Shown: positions 30,091 through 41,099, numbered from the stretch's first letter. The stretch: DNA of 64,000 nucleotides from Hymenopellis radicata (GCA_015501595.1 JADNRX010000133.1:62001-126000); one strand, 5' to 3'. Numbers and translations: made by a program. Notes: generated from the letters alone by a model not told the origin.

Positions 30091-31733
30091 TCATCGAAAC
30101 CATGCGACGCCGAAGAGTCGAGCGGTATAGAAGAAGAATGCGGGTATACAATGAAATATGCAGCAGCATACAAACGGCGCTCGTTCGGAGAGAACTTGTT
30201 TCCAATCGTGCATGGCACAGGTATGACGAGACGCCTCTGTTTGGGCACAAAAGGACTTTGCACGAGATAAAAGTTGAGCAGGGAGTGTTGATTCATCAAA
30301 GGGCAGTTTGATGATACCGGAGAAGAATAAGAGGAAATTAGAGTACAGAGAGACGCTCAACGGCTTCTTGGAAAAGGTGTACACTTGGATCAAGATGCAG
30401 GTTACCCATACAGCGACGTCTATAGCGTCCCGTTCTGGGTTGACCAACGAATTTGTGAGAAAAGGGTTGCCCCACATCTCGTGAAAACTCCATTCCAGGC
30501 CCTGCCATTCCTTCAAAGAAAGAGACGTGGCCGAATCGCGCCAACGGGGATGGAGCGTATTCACCCAAGGATCGTACAAAATCTCGGGCTCGCGAGGCTC
30601 GACAGCGTCTGCTTTGAGTTCCTTGCAAAGCCTGAGGTCGGAAATAAAAGGGATGCCAGACCTCGTTCTGGTGGCAGAAGCGAAGTATGTAGCGCTGAAG
30701 TCGTCCCATCCATAACTGGGATGACCAGAGAAGTACAGCCAGATGTAGCGCACTATGAGAAGAGATAAACGAGGTGCATGATTATGAGAACTAGTGGGAG
30801 TTTTTGGATACGTCTCTTCCCTTTGGTATAGTCAGATTCCATGTTTGATCAACAGAGGGAAGAGGTCACGTACAAGTCCATGCAGCGCGGACATATCGAG
30901 TCTAGATGTTGTGAAAAATGAATCATTCTCCAGTCCTTATCTGTTTTCTCTGGGTACAGGAACGCCTGCAAGGTATTCCAATTACCCCGAGGTTGAAAAT
31001 GACTGGTATGCCCGTCACGTTGGAGACTACAACCAAATTCGTCTTCGAAATTGGCGGCTCGGACAAGTTCTGGGACAGTAAATGGAAACCCAGCCTCTAT
31101 CTCGCTCTCCATCCCGAGCAGGGCCTCTTCCATAGATTCTTCGAAGGCGTTGATAGCAGAAAAGTGTTCCCATCGCCTCCAATCCGAAAACCCCAGCTCG
31201 GTGCGTGCGTCCTGGACAACACGCGATGTGATGATAGACCAAGAAACCATACAAAGCCTCATCCTGAATGAGGCTTCATCGAGACGCTGATGATCGAATA
31301 CGACTTCATTCGACACCGTATGGTTTCGAAGACAATGAATGTTCCAATTATCGTGTCGGAGAGACCATGCCATGAGTCTGGGAAGTAGGTGGCATCTCTG
31401 CATAGATCGGTCCCCCAATTTCAGTCCAGAACATCGGCGCTCATCACCGCCAATCCACATCCATATGTCGTCAATGCCGAGGAAGAGCTTGGTAAAGACA
31501 CGAAATATAAGATGGTCGGTGACATGGGAAGAGAGACAACACTCCACGACATGGAGAATGAAGCGTAATCGGGCTGGAAAGCTCCCAGCCGTGAGTTGGG
31601 GAACAATCTGACTGTCGTCAGATGCTAGAGAGACAGAGCCCGGACGAGAATCGCTCATTAACGACGCTGGAATAGAAAATCGAAAAGGACGGTATGGTGG
31701 TGGTCTGTACTGGAAGGCTGCACAGACGGACAT
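30091..31733 (-). CDS. Hypothetical protein, multi-exon
   Basis: Not recognised. Two long minus-strand open blocks are probably exons of one gene. One at 30849-31733 includes MSDSRPGSVSLASDDSQIVP as a possible start at about 31658. One at 30290-30753 includes WQGLEWSFHEMWGNPFL and a hydrophobic run VAVWVTCILIQVYTF. No catalytic motif is visible. The N-terminal block is rich in Arg/Trp/His with alternating hydrophobic helices. Whether it joins the block at 28978-29990 is unresolved. Confidence 0.4.
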
Positions 31734-32085
31734 GGGCCTTCTGCCATTTTATTAAATACGTCAAATAGTGACAGTGGCTATTCAGAGCAATCAAACGGAG
31801 AAAAATTTACACAGCTTACTGTACCGGGTGCGCCTCTCATCGCCTCCCAACCCAATTGAATTCAGATGCCCCCGTAGTTTCTCCGAGCATTCTTCGTTCC
31901 AAGAGATAGCCGGCGGCATCGTGGTGGAAAGAGTCAGAGTGACATGTGCGTGTGTTTTGTTCGCTAATAGTAATGTTCAAGTTGTTCAACTGCACGTTTT
32001 GAATATGGACATCAGAATCAATTGCAAGACACCTATACAGTAAAGGTTCGGGGTTCTAAACAAATTTCGAGTAACTCTATCGTTG
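31734..32085. other. Intergenic, left flank of the retrotransposon
   Basis: No gene seen. This is the host flank whose last bases before the shared ATT (32086-32088) read CTCTATCGTTG. Confidence 0.5.
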
Positions 32086-32259
32086 ATTCACGACTGGGGA
32101 ACGCTCGTAACTTTGGAAGTTCTTGGAGACAACAATTTTTTGTATTTTACAAAACAATTCTAAGACAAGTGTGATCAACTGTGTGCGTGTGATGGGAATG
32201 GGGGAAACCCGGGGGACCTCCGAAAAGGTCTCCAGGTTGACCAGGGGGTGAGAAGCGCG

Positions 32260-34060
32260 TAAGGAATAGCACGGGAGGATCCGCGGGTGTCTGGAGGGAC
32301 ACCCACGCCCGTGCCCGCCGTGGGTTAACACCCGTACCATATGGGTACGGGCTGTGCGGGTTCACCAACCCACGGGTCAGCCCATGGGTTCACACATGTA
32401 AAACACTACTCATCGCCCAAATCCATTCATGCCCGACGAGCATCCCCGGGCAATGGCACGGGGACACTCAGTCGTGCATGATGCAGGGACTGAGGGTGGA
32501 GGTGGTGGAAGTAGTGGTGAGTGCTGATGGGAGTGGTGGTCGTGGTGGTGGTGCTTGTCGTCGTTCTTGAACTTTGGTAGCGTCTTCTTCCCAGAGAGTT
32601 TAAGCGAGAGCCTCAGAATCTCTTCTTCCTTTTTCGGCTACAGGAATCGTCAAACAAAGCAGAGCAGGAAAACAAGCGCGTACCTTGGCAACTGCCTCCA
32701 ACTCCCTCGCCTGGGAGAACTGTCAACACGCCATCAAACGAACGAATAAAACGAGTCATTGACCTTGTCCACATTAGATTTGATTAACGGCGGCTGCTTT
32801 AAAGCCTTCTCCGTCGACTTTGACGGAGACTGTGAGAGGGCTGTAGGCTCCAAAGCCGACGCCAACGACCCCGACCCCGGTTCATGCCTCGCCGCGGAAT
32901 CCTAGACAGACAAGAATTAGAACCAATCCACGTATAAACCCCAAGACACGTACCTCGGAAGTCGGATTTGCACTGTGCCTCGGGCCCCAGCCAGAATCTG
33001 ATATGCCCCACGACGACACCGATTCCGTACGTCCTTCACGACTCATACTTCTAGGTCCTCGCAGTATCGAAGACGAATGAAATGGCGGAGGACCTTGAGA
33101 CGAAGACGGTATGGTCCAGTAGGCAAGCCTTTGGTGACACGACGCTCATGCGAATGTGAGTGTTTGGCAGGATCTGCTCGTGGTCCCGTCGGTGGGCGCT
33201 TTGGATCGTGCTCATTGTCCTTGGTGTTAGTAAACGATGGAGGATGCGAGTGAGGTTGGGTAGACGTGTTGGACGACACGGGCTTCCTCATACCCTTGGG
33301 TCCTAGCGGTATCCTCTCCAGAGACACTTGCGTGCGGAGATGCTGGGCGCGTGTCATCTGCGAGCCAGTCAGCGTTGGTCCGTAGATGAAAAGCAAGACA
33401 CGTACGTTGGAATTTACAGAGCTCGATGTAGACGGCCCATGGGAAGGGTGATTTCGGTGTGGTAAATGTGGGGAGTTGGTGCGCTACAAGAAACGATGTA
33501 AGCACCCGCCACGCTTGCCGAACCAAAAGAGTGTACCTTTAGCAGCGATTCGGCATAAGATGGTGGGTCGTCTGGGTTTGGCGGGTCGATGGGTGAAAGC
33601 CGGAAAGACGAAAAAGCACGCGAGTCGGCGCGTGATTATGCCTGATCCTCTGCTGCTGTCGCAGAGACAGCAGCAGTAAGCCTGGTACAGAGCCAGGGCC
33701 ATAACAACACTCCAGAGGCCGTCTGACAGTTGTCAGAGCAGCCGTGGCGACAGCCGTCACTCATTGAGTGGTGGAGAGAGAGAGAGCGTCGACTCGATCG
33801 AACGCTTACGCGTCGCGTCGGATCTCGGCCCGAAAGGCCGGATCGCGAGAAATTATCGCGCACTGCTTGCTTGCGGCCCGTTTAACTCAGAGAAAAATTG
33901 TAAATTAACTTTAAATATCTCTTGCAGTACTTGCCTGTAGTACGGGTTGGTGCGGGTGCAGTGGGTTACCCGCGGGCGTCTAGGTCACAACCCACACCCG
34001 TGCCCGCACCGACCCGTACCCACGACCCGCGCCAACCCACCAAACCCGTGCTGTTCCCTA
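32260..34060. mobile_element. hAT-like non-autonomous element, 1801 bp, inside repeat B2
   Basis: Terminal inverted repeats are TAAGGAATAGCACGGG (left, 32260-32275) and TAGGGAACAGCACGGG read inward from the right end (34060-34045), 14 of 16 matching. The 8 bp target duplication GAAGCGCG lies at 32252-32259 and 34061-34068. Subterminal regions (32270-32400 and 33930-34050) are dense in ACCCGTACCC-type motifs, a common arrangement for transposase binding in hAT elements. No transposase ORF is present. The interior contains gene-like exons on the minus strand (see next entry). Confidence 0.85.
32450..33620 (-). pseudogene. Multi-exon gene-like cargo inside the hAT-like element
   Basis: Five canonical introns of 44-52 bp can be placed: 33484-33535, 33358-33405, 32902-32953, 32720-32763 and 32638-32683. 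Exons around them stay open and mostly in phase: DPPNPDDPPSYAESLLK, then RTNSPHLPHRNHPSHGPS, a long Ser/Pro/His-rich exon, SREGRTESVSSWGISDSGW, FSQARELEAVAK, and KEEEILRLSLKLSGKKTLP followed by a His-rich run. One frame break near 33100 interrupts it and no clear ATG is seen. The family is unknown; a PPxY motif and low-complexity composition suggest a regulatory protein. It is most simply a captured host gene piece. Confidence 0.6.
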
Positions 34061-34181
34061 GAAGCGCGCATGGGACCGAAAACCCCCCAACCTACGCGCT
34101 TCTCCACACACAGCCAAAAACACCCAGCAGTCTCTGCTGGCCACAACCCTCTAAGAAATCCTCAGCGGTCGGGTGGGTGGG

Positions 34182-34351
34182 CCAAAAGAAGTGAGCTCGT
34201 CGTGTTGCGACGCAGCGAGCTAAGACAGCAAACGGAACCGACAGGCTTCGTCGTGGTTCCGAAAGAAGGAGCACGAGGTCACGTGCTACTTCCCGCGTGA
34301 ATACGCGCTCCGATCCCGCTATCGGCACCAACCTCCTCGGAGCTTCCAATT
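34182..34351 (-). repeat. Split direct repeat A2 (170 bp)
   Basis: Runs from CCAAAAGAAG to the junction TTCCAATT and appears identical to A1 at 41100-41269. It abuts repeat B1 directly at ATT|CACGAC (34349-34357). Confidence 0.92.
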
Positions 34352-34540
34352 CACGACTGGGGAACGCTCGTAACTTTGGAAGTTCTTGGAGACAACAATT
34401 TTTTGTATTTTACAAAACAATTCTAAGACAAGTGTGATCAACTGTGTGCGTGTGATGGGAATGGGGAAACCCGGGGGACCTCCGAAAAGGTCTCCAGGTT
34501 GACCAGGGGGTGAGAAGCGCGCATGGGACCGAAAACCCCC
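34352..34540 (-). repeat. Split direct repeat B1 (about 189 bp)
   Basis: Begins CACGACTGGGGAACGCTCG right after the ATT junction and ends in GGGACCGAAAACCCCC. It matches the outer repeat B2 and shows the uninterrupted form of the hAT target site (GAAGCGCG). Confidence 0.9.
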
Positions 34541-34569
34541 GCCTCCTGGCAGCCTTCGGCGCGTCGAGG

Positions 34570-35611
34570 GCACTGCGCTCGAACCCCCATCCTACACAAG
34601 CCGAATCCCTCCCCTCTCAAATCCTCTCCACGTACATGACTCCTAGAATGTCCAGCTGTCTCCAGTAACGGAGGAAGGAGTCCGACGACCAACGTCCCAA
34701 TGCCTTGACCACGTCTGGCTTGATGCCCTTTTCGCCATCCAGATCTCGTTACACCTCAGGATGAAGCTCTTCTTCGACAGTAGCTTCCTGTCGCCGTCCT
34801 CATCTATAAAGGACGCGAGTGGGACCTCTCCTCCGTTCTGGTCCAAGTCGTTCATAATCGCGTGGTGGTCTATAGCCTTGATGGGGTCCGCGACGCCTTT
34901 CTGGGCGCATATCGTCACGTCCTCTCCTTCCTGTTTCTTCGTCTTCGTGAACGGCAGGCGGAGTGTGCGTGAGCCGAAGGACGAGATTGGGTCTCCGAGG
35001 TTGTTGAACGACGGAACGGTGTTGGGTCTGAGTTTCTCGGGATCGGGAGATTCTGGGAGGAGCTCGCCAAGGCGGCATTGTCCGAAGAAGGCGATGTTAG
35101 CGATGGCCGCCACGCATGCGTCTTTGCCGTCCTTTGGGTCCAGGTGGCTGTTCAGCACCTCCATCCTCTCGAGCGTCACCGGAGCTCTCGTCTCTCTAGC
35201 GGCTTCCACCGGTTTCAACCTCTTTACTCCCTCCATGACTCTCTTCAGGCTCTGTCCTCCGTTCCAGGCTACTCCGTTCACGATGTGGACCGCCTTGATG
35301 CCGGCCATCTTGCTCGGGAGTGAGGCCGAGCCTTTCCTGCCCTTCCAGGAGGACGCGTAGTCGCACAACGTCGTTTCTGCTGCTGGGAGACGCCTGTCCT
35401 GTCCTATTCCTCTTTCCTCGCACCACGTCGCGAAGCTCTGCCAGCTCGCCTTGTGCTGCTTCGTCGTGGATGGGGCCCAAGATCCGGCCATCGTCTGCCT
35501 CGTCTCCTCCGAGAGGGAATCGCGTATGTCGAAAGGAGAGAGTCTGGGTATGGAGATGCCCTCCTGCTTGTCCTCGATAAAGGCGGGAAGACGTCTGATA
35601 GGCTGTTTCAT
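34570..35611 (-). pseudogene. Tyrosine recombinase (YR) of the Ngaro-type element, defective
   Basis: Integrase that would join the circular cDNA to the target. The N-terminal SAM-like region (SWAPSTTKQHKASWQSFATW) is followed by the first catalytic Arg in FFGQCRLGELL. After FILRCNEIW (about 34740) the frame breaks. The adjacent frame carries GIKPDVVKALGRWSSDSFLR with the catalytic Tyr in LRYWRQL, stopping near 34630. The segment that should lie between, with the conserved HxxR box (GHSFRIGG-like), is absent: a deletion plus frameshift has removed two catalytic residues. The start at 35609-35611 is directly downstream of the RT gene. Confidence 0.85.
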
Positions 35612-35725
35612 GATTTCACTGGATGATGGTGGTTTACGGCTAAGTGACGCTGTGTCACGGCTACTGTGACTTTCTGTTGTACTGTTGTCACTTCGCGTCT
35701 CGCTGTTCGAGCTAAAATCAAGTTG

Positions 35726-37252
35726 CTATTCTTTCAGAGACTGGTATCCTACTGAGTGTTCTACGAGATCTCTTAGGTAGTAAGGGATCTTCGGCGGGTA
35801 TTGTAGTAATTGTTTCCTTGGTGGGAATTTTGCTCTGGAAGGTGCGTCGGCGATGTTCTCATGCGTGGAGACCCACTCTATCGAGAGCCATATGTCAAAA
35901 TCCTGCATCAGACCGACTATCTTCTTCAGCATATCATTCTGTTGTCTCCCCCGTGAGCACCCTGCCTTCAATGCGCCGACGACTCCTTGGTTGTCCGAGC
36001 GGATCTTGATGTGGCAGTTCGTAATCCCCGCCGCCTTTAGCGTGATTAGCGCCAGTAGGACCGCGACCATCTCGGCCCAGCCGATGTCTCGACCGTCCGT
36101 CTTCCATCCCGGCTTCAGCTTCCACGCTAGCCACCTTCCGTTTAGTACCAGCCCGATACCCCATACTGTCGACGCGTCGACCATTAGTTCTATGTCCTCT
36201 CTCGGTTCCGATGGGGTGACGCATGTCATTCCGACAAAGTCCTCCTGCAACTTGTTGGTCCACCATCTTATCTCCTCGGCGAATGAAGAATTGGTCTTGT
36301 GCTTCGTGTAGTTTGGTTTCGATCCGAAGGACGCGCTCATTTTGTATAAGGCCGGCATGTGTCCCCTGCCGTCGCGGACCACCATGCATACGTGGTTGAG
36401 AGTGCCCACTATGGACTCGACTTCCTTCCGCGTGATAAGCGCCGACGTCTCCACAAAGGGTGCGAGTTTCGCCAGGTATTTGTCCTTCTTTTTCTGCGGA
36501 AGCCAGACTGTTTTGTCGACGAGGTTCCACTCGAATCCTATGTATGAGAACGTCGAGGCGAAGTCCTTGAATTTGTCCAATGCCCAGGGCCACCCTAGCC
36601 TCTCTGCTATACTCCATATCAGGCCCGCGTCGTACGTGTATGTGAACGAGCCATCCGCGTTCCTTTTATCGGGATATCGGAAGAAGATAAAATCATCCAC
36701 CCATTTCAGTACGCCCTGGACCTGATAGAACAGAAAAATGACCACTATCGCGTCGGCGATGCGTCCGAAGATTCCAGGTGAAGGGGATGCTCCGAAGTCT
36801 AGCGTCGCATTCAGGAATACCAGCGCGTTGAGTAGGATCGCTGTGAACACCCTCTGAGCTGGGCGAACGGGGACATTTCGAAAGGCGGAGTCGACGTCAA
36901 AGACCGCCACCTGAGTCCCTTCGGGTGCCTCTGCTACTTTCAGCATACACTCTGCAAACGTGCCCCACTTGCACTGAAATCTGTCGGAGTCTATAACCGC
37001 GTTTATCGATGTCGTCTCGGGGTTCATTTGTATCTTCTCCCTGCCGTGGTCTGGGTTCTCCTTTCTGAACGTTATCTCTTCCTGTAGCGAGTTTTCGAGC
37101 GGCGTATGCGGGAACGAGTGGTCTGAGGTTATTCGCATCTTGTTCTTCTGTTCTACAACATTCATGGGGCACGTCCTGAAAAACCCTACACGACCTCTCA
37201 GCATCTGCCTGGCGACCCAGTAAACGTTCCTCTCACCGATTTTCTTCTCCAT
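35726..37252 (-). CDS. Reverse transcriptase-RNase H of the Ngaro-type element
   Basis: Polymerase that would copy the element RNA. RT motif A is in VFDVDSAFRNVPV, motif B in ASPSPGIFGRIAD, and motif C in KWVDDFIFF (VDD). The RNase H domain follows, with ELMVDASTVWGIGL, GWAEMVAVLLAL and RSDNQGVVGAL, then a tail with HENIADAPSRAKFPP. The frame is fully open for 508 codons. The real N-terminus probably comes from upstream exons at 37270-37650 (FKAEAWEEELRKAGALHLFE, an RT-preceding segment in another frame) by splicing or frameshifting. It looks intact. Confidence 0.88.
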   Translation of the reverse strand: MEKKIGERNVYWVARQMLRGRVGFFRTCPMNVVEQKNKMRITSDHSFPHTPLENSLQEEITFRKENPDHGREKIQMNPETTSINAVIDSDRFQCKWGTFAECMLKVAEAPEGTQVAVFDVDSAFRNVPVRPAQRVFTAILLNALVFLNATLDFGASPSPGIFGRIADAIVVIFLFYQVQGVLKWVDDFIFFRYPDKRNADGSFTYTYDAGLIWSIAERLGWPWALDKFKDFASTFSYIGFEWNLVDKTVWLPQKKKDKYLAKLAPFVETSALITRKEVESIVGTLNHVCMVVRDGRGHMPALYKMSASFGSKPNYTKHKTNSSFAEEIRWWTNKLQEDFVGMTCVTPSEPREDIELMVDASTVWGIGLVLNGRWLAWKLKPGWKTDGRDIGWAEMVAVLLALITLKAAGITNCHIKIRSDNQGVVGALKAGCSRGRQQNDMLKKIVGLMQDFDIWLSIEWVSTHENIADAPSRAKFPPRKQLLQYPPKIPYYLRDLVEHSVGYQSLKE

Positions 37253-38109
37253 CTCTACCTCCTTGCAAGCGGCCTAGTTCCCGTTCTTTCCCGTACTTCT
37301 CTTCTATGAATTGCAGATATCTTGGTTCTTTAGCGTGGTTCGGTGGGACATATGTCCTGTCTAATTCGAATTCTTCAAGTCCGAGCGAAAATCCTTCTCT
37401 GATGCCTTTCGGGATGTCCTCGAAGAGGTGGAGTGCTCCCGCTTTCCTCAGCTCCTCCTCCCAGGCCTCAGCCTTGAACGGAGTCACTATCGGAAAGAGA
37501 TCGTCTCCTCCCCCACTCATCCCAGCCTCCTCCTCCGACTCCGTCGAGACGTCCACTTCCATCGTAGCCCGTCCCGACTCTTCTCCTCCCCGCGCGGAGA
37601 GCCCCTCAGGACTTCCCATGGTCTCTCGAGCAGTGCTCAGTGAACCTGCAAATGGCGCATGCGTGGAGGAAGATGTTGCCGGAAGCGCAGATGGAGCGAG
37701 TACACGACTGTCCTTGATTCCACGAGATGCAGTACTTCTTTCCGGTCTTCTTGTCGACAAAGGATCCGTTCGGCCTTCCTTCGGGAACGTGAACGATGAG
37801 TGAGCTGCCTCCCGGACAGTCGAACGTGTCGTGACTCGTGCTGTTATCGTAGATGCAAGGGTAAGTTTTCCCGCTCCTCTTCTGACCTCCGGACTTCTGC
37901 GAACCTTGTGTCTTCTGGCTCGTCCCCGATGACGATGAGGCTCTTGGGCCCGAAGGCGCCTTTGGTCCCCCTCGAGCATTGTCCTTCGCTCTCTTCTCCG
38001 CCAATTCCTTCAACTCGTTGATCTCCTTCTTCAAGGCCCTGCGGTGTTCCTTCTCGACCTCTATCGCAATAGTGTCGAACTGGGCCTTGTTCCGGACTGA
38101 GACATCCAC
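37253..38109 (-). CDS. gag-like C-terminal part with Cys/His cluster and RT leader, Ngaro-type element
   Basis: The frame at 37606-38109 continues the gag-like protein after a canonical 47 bp intron (GTAAGA..CCCACAG, 38110-38156), starting VDVSVRNKAQFDTIAIEVEK. It contains a basic Gly/Ser stretch and a Cys/His cluster (CISWNQGQSC, CASGNIFLHACAIC, HCSRDH) that probably binds nucleic acid. A second frame at 37233-37650 carries SGGGDDLFPIVTPFKAEAWE, the usual segment before RT. How the frames connect (intron or frameshift) is not settled. Confidence 0.65.
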
Positions 38110-38156
38110 CTGTGGGAGTCAGTCTCGTACACTCTGTGCCTCAGAAACTCTCTTAC

Positions 38157-41077
38157 CTGGAGTTCGTACTGGAAATGGACGCGAAAAGCCCACTCCACGT
38201 ATCTCTTGAACACTTCGAAATCCTGTTCGAAGTTCGGGTGGCGCATACACTCCTGCCTCAACGTGTCGAATTCTTTCGCCATCTGGGCTGCCGAGACCGT
38301 CAGCGGCTCTCCGTCCTTGTCCGTCAGCGGGACGTAGTATCTGTCGACCGCCCTCGCCATGTTCGACAGGCTGGCTGTCCAGGGACCTGGGCCGAGCACC
38401 CTGTCCGTTGAGTGACTCGACTTCGACGTCGCCACCATCTCGCCGTCGGCATTCAGCTTTAGGTGCTTCACGTCTTCTCCCAGGTTTGCGTTCTGCTCCT
38501 TGAGGCAGGCCTCCGGCGTAAACATCGAGATTCGAAGAGGCTTCTTCCACCCCTCCTCCAGAATCCTTCGCACCTCGTACGGGACCCACAGCTCGTCGCG
38601 GCGTCCGACTTCCTCCAGCGTGAATCTGGACTTCTTGCTGAAACGTCGCTTCTCGGGTGTCTTCTCCCCCTTCTTCGGCCTCTCCTGGAGCGGCGAAGCT
38701 GACGCCTTGCGCTTCCGCTGTCGAACGACCCTCGGCGACGGAGACAGCACCTTCTGTTTCTTTCTCCCCGGCGACTTCGGCGAGACCTGTCCCTGTGTCG
38801 ATCCAGACGATGTCCTTCCTCGCTTCCGCTTGGGGGTCGAAGGTCCTCTCGTACTCTTCCCGAAGATGCCGTTCACCTGCTTCCAGATTTCCAACATCTC
38901 CTGCGGACCCTCCACGTTGAACATCTGAGCGAGCTCCGCGACCTTCCTCTTCATTTCTCGAGGACTCTTTCGCTTGTAGACCTTCTCGTCCGAGAAGTCC
39001 TCCTCCGTTTCGTCCTCCTCCAGCTCGCCCTCCTCCAGACGCCCGTTCGCGAGCTTATCGAAGTACCGGTTGTACTCCTTTTCCTGCTTTGCCCTGTCGA
39101 GCAGCGCCATAGCTTCCTTCAGCTTGGCCTCCGCCTCGCTCGCCTTCTTTCTCTTCGCCTCCACGACCTTCTTCGCCTTCTCCACCAGCTCCTGGCCGGA
39201 GAGCTCCATCTGCTTCATAGAGATCACCACGAGTCGCATGAGTCTGGAGAGTACTCGCGAATCAACTCGGACTCGCAGGGTCAAATACTCGACTCGACTC
39301 GACTCGTGAGTCAGGGGACTCGAGTCAGGCGAGAGTCATGAACAGCCTAAGGCTAATATCTGACTCGTGTCCTGACTCGTGTTGACTCGTGCATGAACAC
39401 ATGAATCAATGAAAATACCTGCTAAATAGCTTAAATAAGGTTTAACTACAGCAATATACTAGATGAGTCTGGAGAGTACTCGTGAATCAACTCGGACTCG
39501 CAGGGTCAAATACTCGACTCGACTCGACTCGTGAGTCAGGGGAACTCGAGTCATGCGCGAGTCATGAACAGCCTTTGACCCCCATGAGTACTCGCCTGAT
39601 GAGTCACGAATCGACTCGAGTCAGGACTCGTGGTGATCTCTACTGCTTCATCTTTGACTCCGCCTTCTTCAGCGCCGCCTCTCTGCTCTTCACCTGCTCC
39701 GCCGTCGCTGCCGTAAGGTCTTCCATGTTCTTCTTGGCGTCGGCTACCTTCTGTTCCTGGGCGTGCAGTGCCTTCTTCATCTTCTCCATCTCCTGTTCTA
39801 CCTCTGCTCTCTTCTTCTTCTCCTTTTGCGCCTCTAAGCGCATCTTTTCCAAGTCGGCGGCTCGTTTCCTGCCCTCCTTGTCTTCCCGCCGCTGCTTCTC
39901 CTCCCGCTCTCGCCTGAGCGTCTCAGCCGCCCGCGACGTCTCCGTTCCTGTCTCTGCGTCACGTTGGCTCTTGTCCGCTGCCGCCTTCGTCTTCGCGGCT
40001 CGGAGCTCTTCCTCGTGGGCCGCTCGTTCGGCTTCAGCCTCGGCTTCCTGCCTCTTCTTCGCGAGCGCCTCCTTCTTCCTGACGTCCGCTTCTTTGAGCT
40101 TTCTCTGCTCATCCTCTGTCGCGCGTCTCTCCCTCTCCCGTTCCTTCTCCTTGTCCTGCCCTGCGACGGGGTCGTCTCCCTGCGCGGTCTCGACTGTTGG
40201 ACGTTTCTTCGCTTTTGAGCGGGATATATGCGCGCTCGTGGGCGTCTTATCCGCGGCCTGCCTCTCTGGGGTCGCCTCCTTGGGGTTCCCCTCCCAGGCC
40301 CTGCATAGCTGGTCGAACTCGTCGGGCTCCTCGCCTGCGCCGAGATCAGTCTCTATTGGAACGCATTCCATACAGGGGACACGTACCCTGCTTCGGATTG
40401 GGTGGGACTCGACGCATAGAGTCACCTCCCTCCTCCTGCTCGTCTGCAGCCGCCGCCCCGGTCTCCAACTCATTCCCGTTTCCGCGCGTCGAGTTGTTAG
40501 GCTCGCGCTCGTCTGTCGGAAGTGAGAAGGAAACGCGAGGTTGCCGCTTCTTCGACTTTCTCTCCCCCACGGCCACCGGGGATGCCAGGACTGAGGATCC
40601 TCTTGGGGCCTGCTGTGGAGAGGACTGTGACCGGGCCTCGAAGCTGAGAGCCCTGGGCCGCACTCGCGAGATGCCGCTCGTCTCGCGGTCGTCTTCGTCG
40701 TCGCTGTAGGTAGAGATCTCGTCCTTCTCCACCGACCCGGAAGGCCAGTAGTCGATGCCCTCCTTGTCCTCGGGCTCCGGCTCCTCGTCCTCATCTCCGG
40801 GCTGCTCTGCGTCAGAGGTGTCCGCCAACGTCGCGTCCGCTAGCGTCGGCCTGCCACGTAATGAGGTGGAGCGGTTCGACTGGGGAGGGTCCCTGGCCTC
40901 CCGCGACCTGCTCTTTCCCCGCCTTTGCTTGAATCCGTCTATGCCGGTGTACAGAGCGTGATCGAAGTTGAACTGACCCGTCGGCAGTCCGCTCGTCGCG
41001 CGCGTACGCCCTCGCCGTCCTAGTGTCCGCAGATCTACCTGTGGACCTTCCTCGCCGTGGCCGATATTGTTGTCCAT
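38157..41077 (-). pseudogene. gag-like ORF of the Ngaro-type element, interrupted by a 425 bp MITE
   Basis: Read from 41077 (MDNNIGHGEEGPQV) the protein is acidic, then strongly coiled-coil (AEAEAERAAHEEELRAAKTK region, 39650-40150). It then continues as ELVEKAKKVVEAKRKKASEA and EGELEEDETEEDF to a basic region. There are two breaks. Near 40350-40390 the frame changes; a 34 bp GTACGT..AATAG segment would restore it if spliced. At 39218-39642 a MITE splits the ORF. Removing the insert plus one target duplication makes SKMKQ run in frame into MELSGQEL. It is presumably the particle protein, by position. Confidence 0.75.
39210..39650. mobile_element. 425 bp hAT-like MITE nested in the gag-like ORF
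   Basis: The element is 39218-39642. An 18 bp perfect terminal inverted repeat, TAGAGATCACCACGAGTC, lies at 39218-39235 and in reverse complement at 39625-39642. The 8 bp target duplication CTGCTTCA is at 39210-39217 and 39643-39650. The interior has two direct copies of a roughly 110 bp unit (39238-39348 and 39473-39577), built largely from the pentamer GAGTC and its complement. It is non-coding. Confidence 0.92.
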
Positions 41078-41099
41078 TGTTGTAATGTCGGCTCTAAAC

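Larger units (their letters stand above)
32089..34087 (-). repeat. Split direct repeat B2, interrupted by hAT insertion
   Basis: Positions 32089-32259 plus 34069-34087 together reproduce B1 (34352-34540) with about one base difference (a G run near 32205). The break is exactly at the 8 bp GAAGCGCG target duplication of the nested element. Confidence 0.88.

Noticed and set aside
33762..33790. GAGAGAGAGAG run as a regulatory repeat
   Set aside because: Short simple repeat within the hAT-like element; no support for function.
39238..39577. GAGTC-rich repeats considered as a CRISPR-like or tandem satellite array
   Set aside because: No regular spacer structure. The repeats lie entirely inside a TIR-bounded MITE and the genome is eukaryotic.
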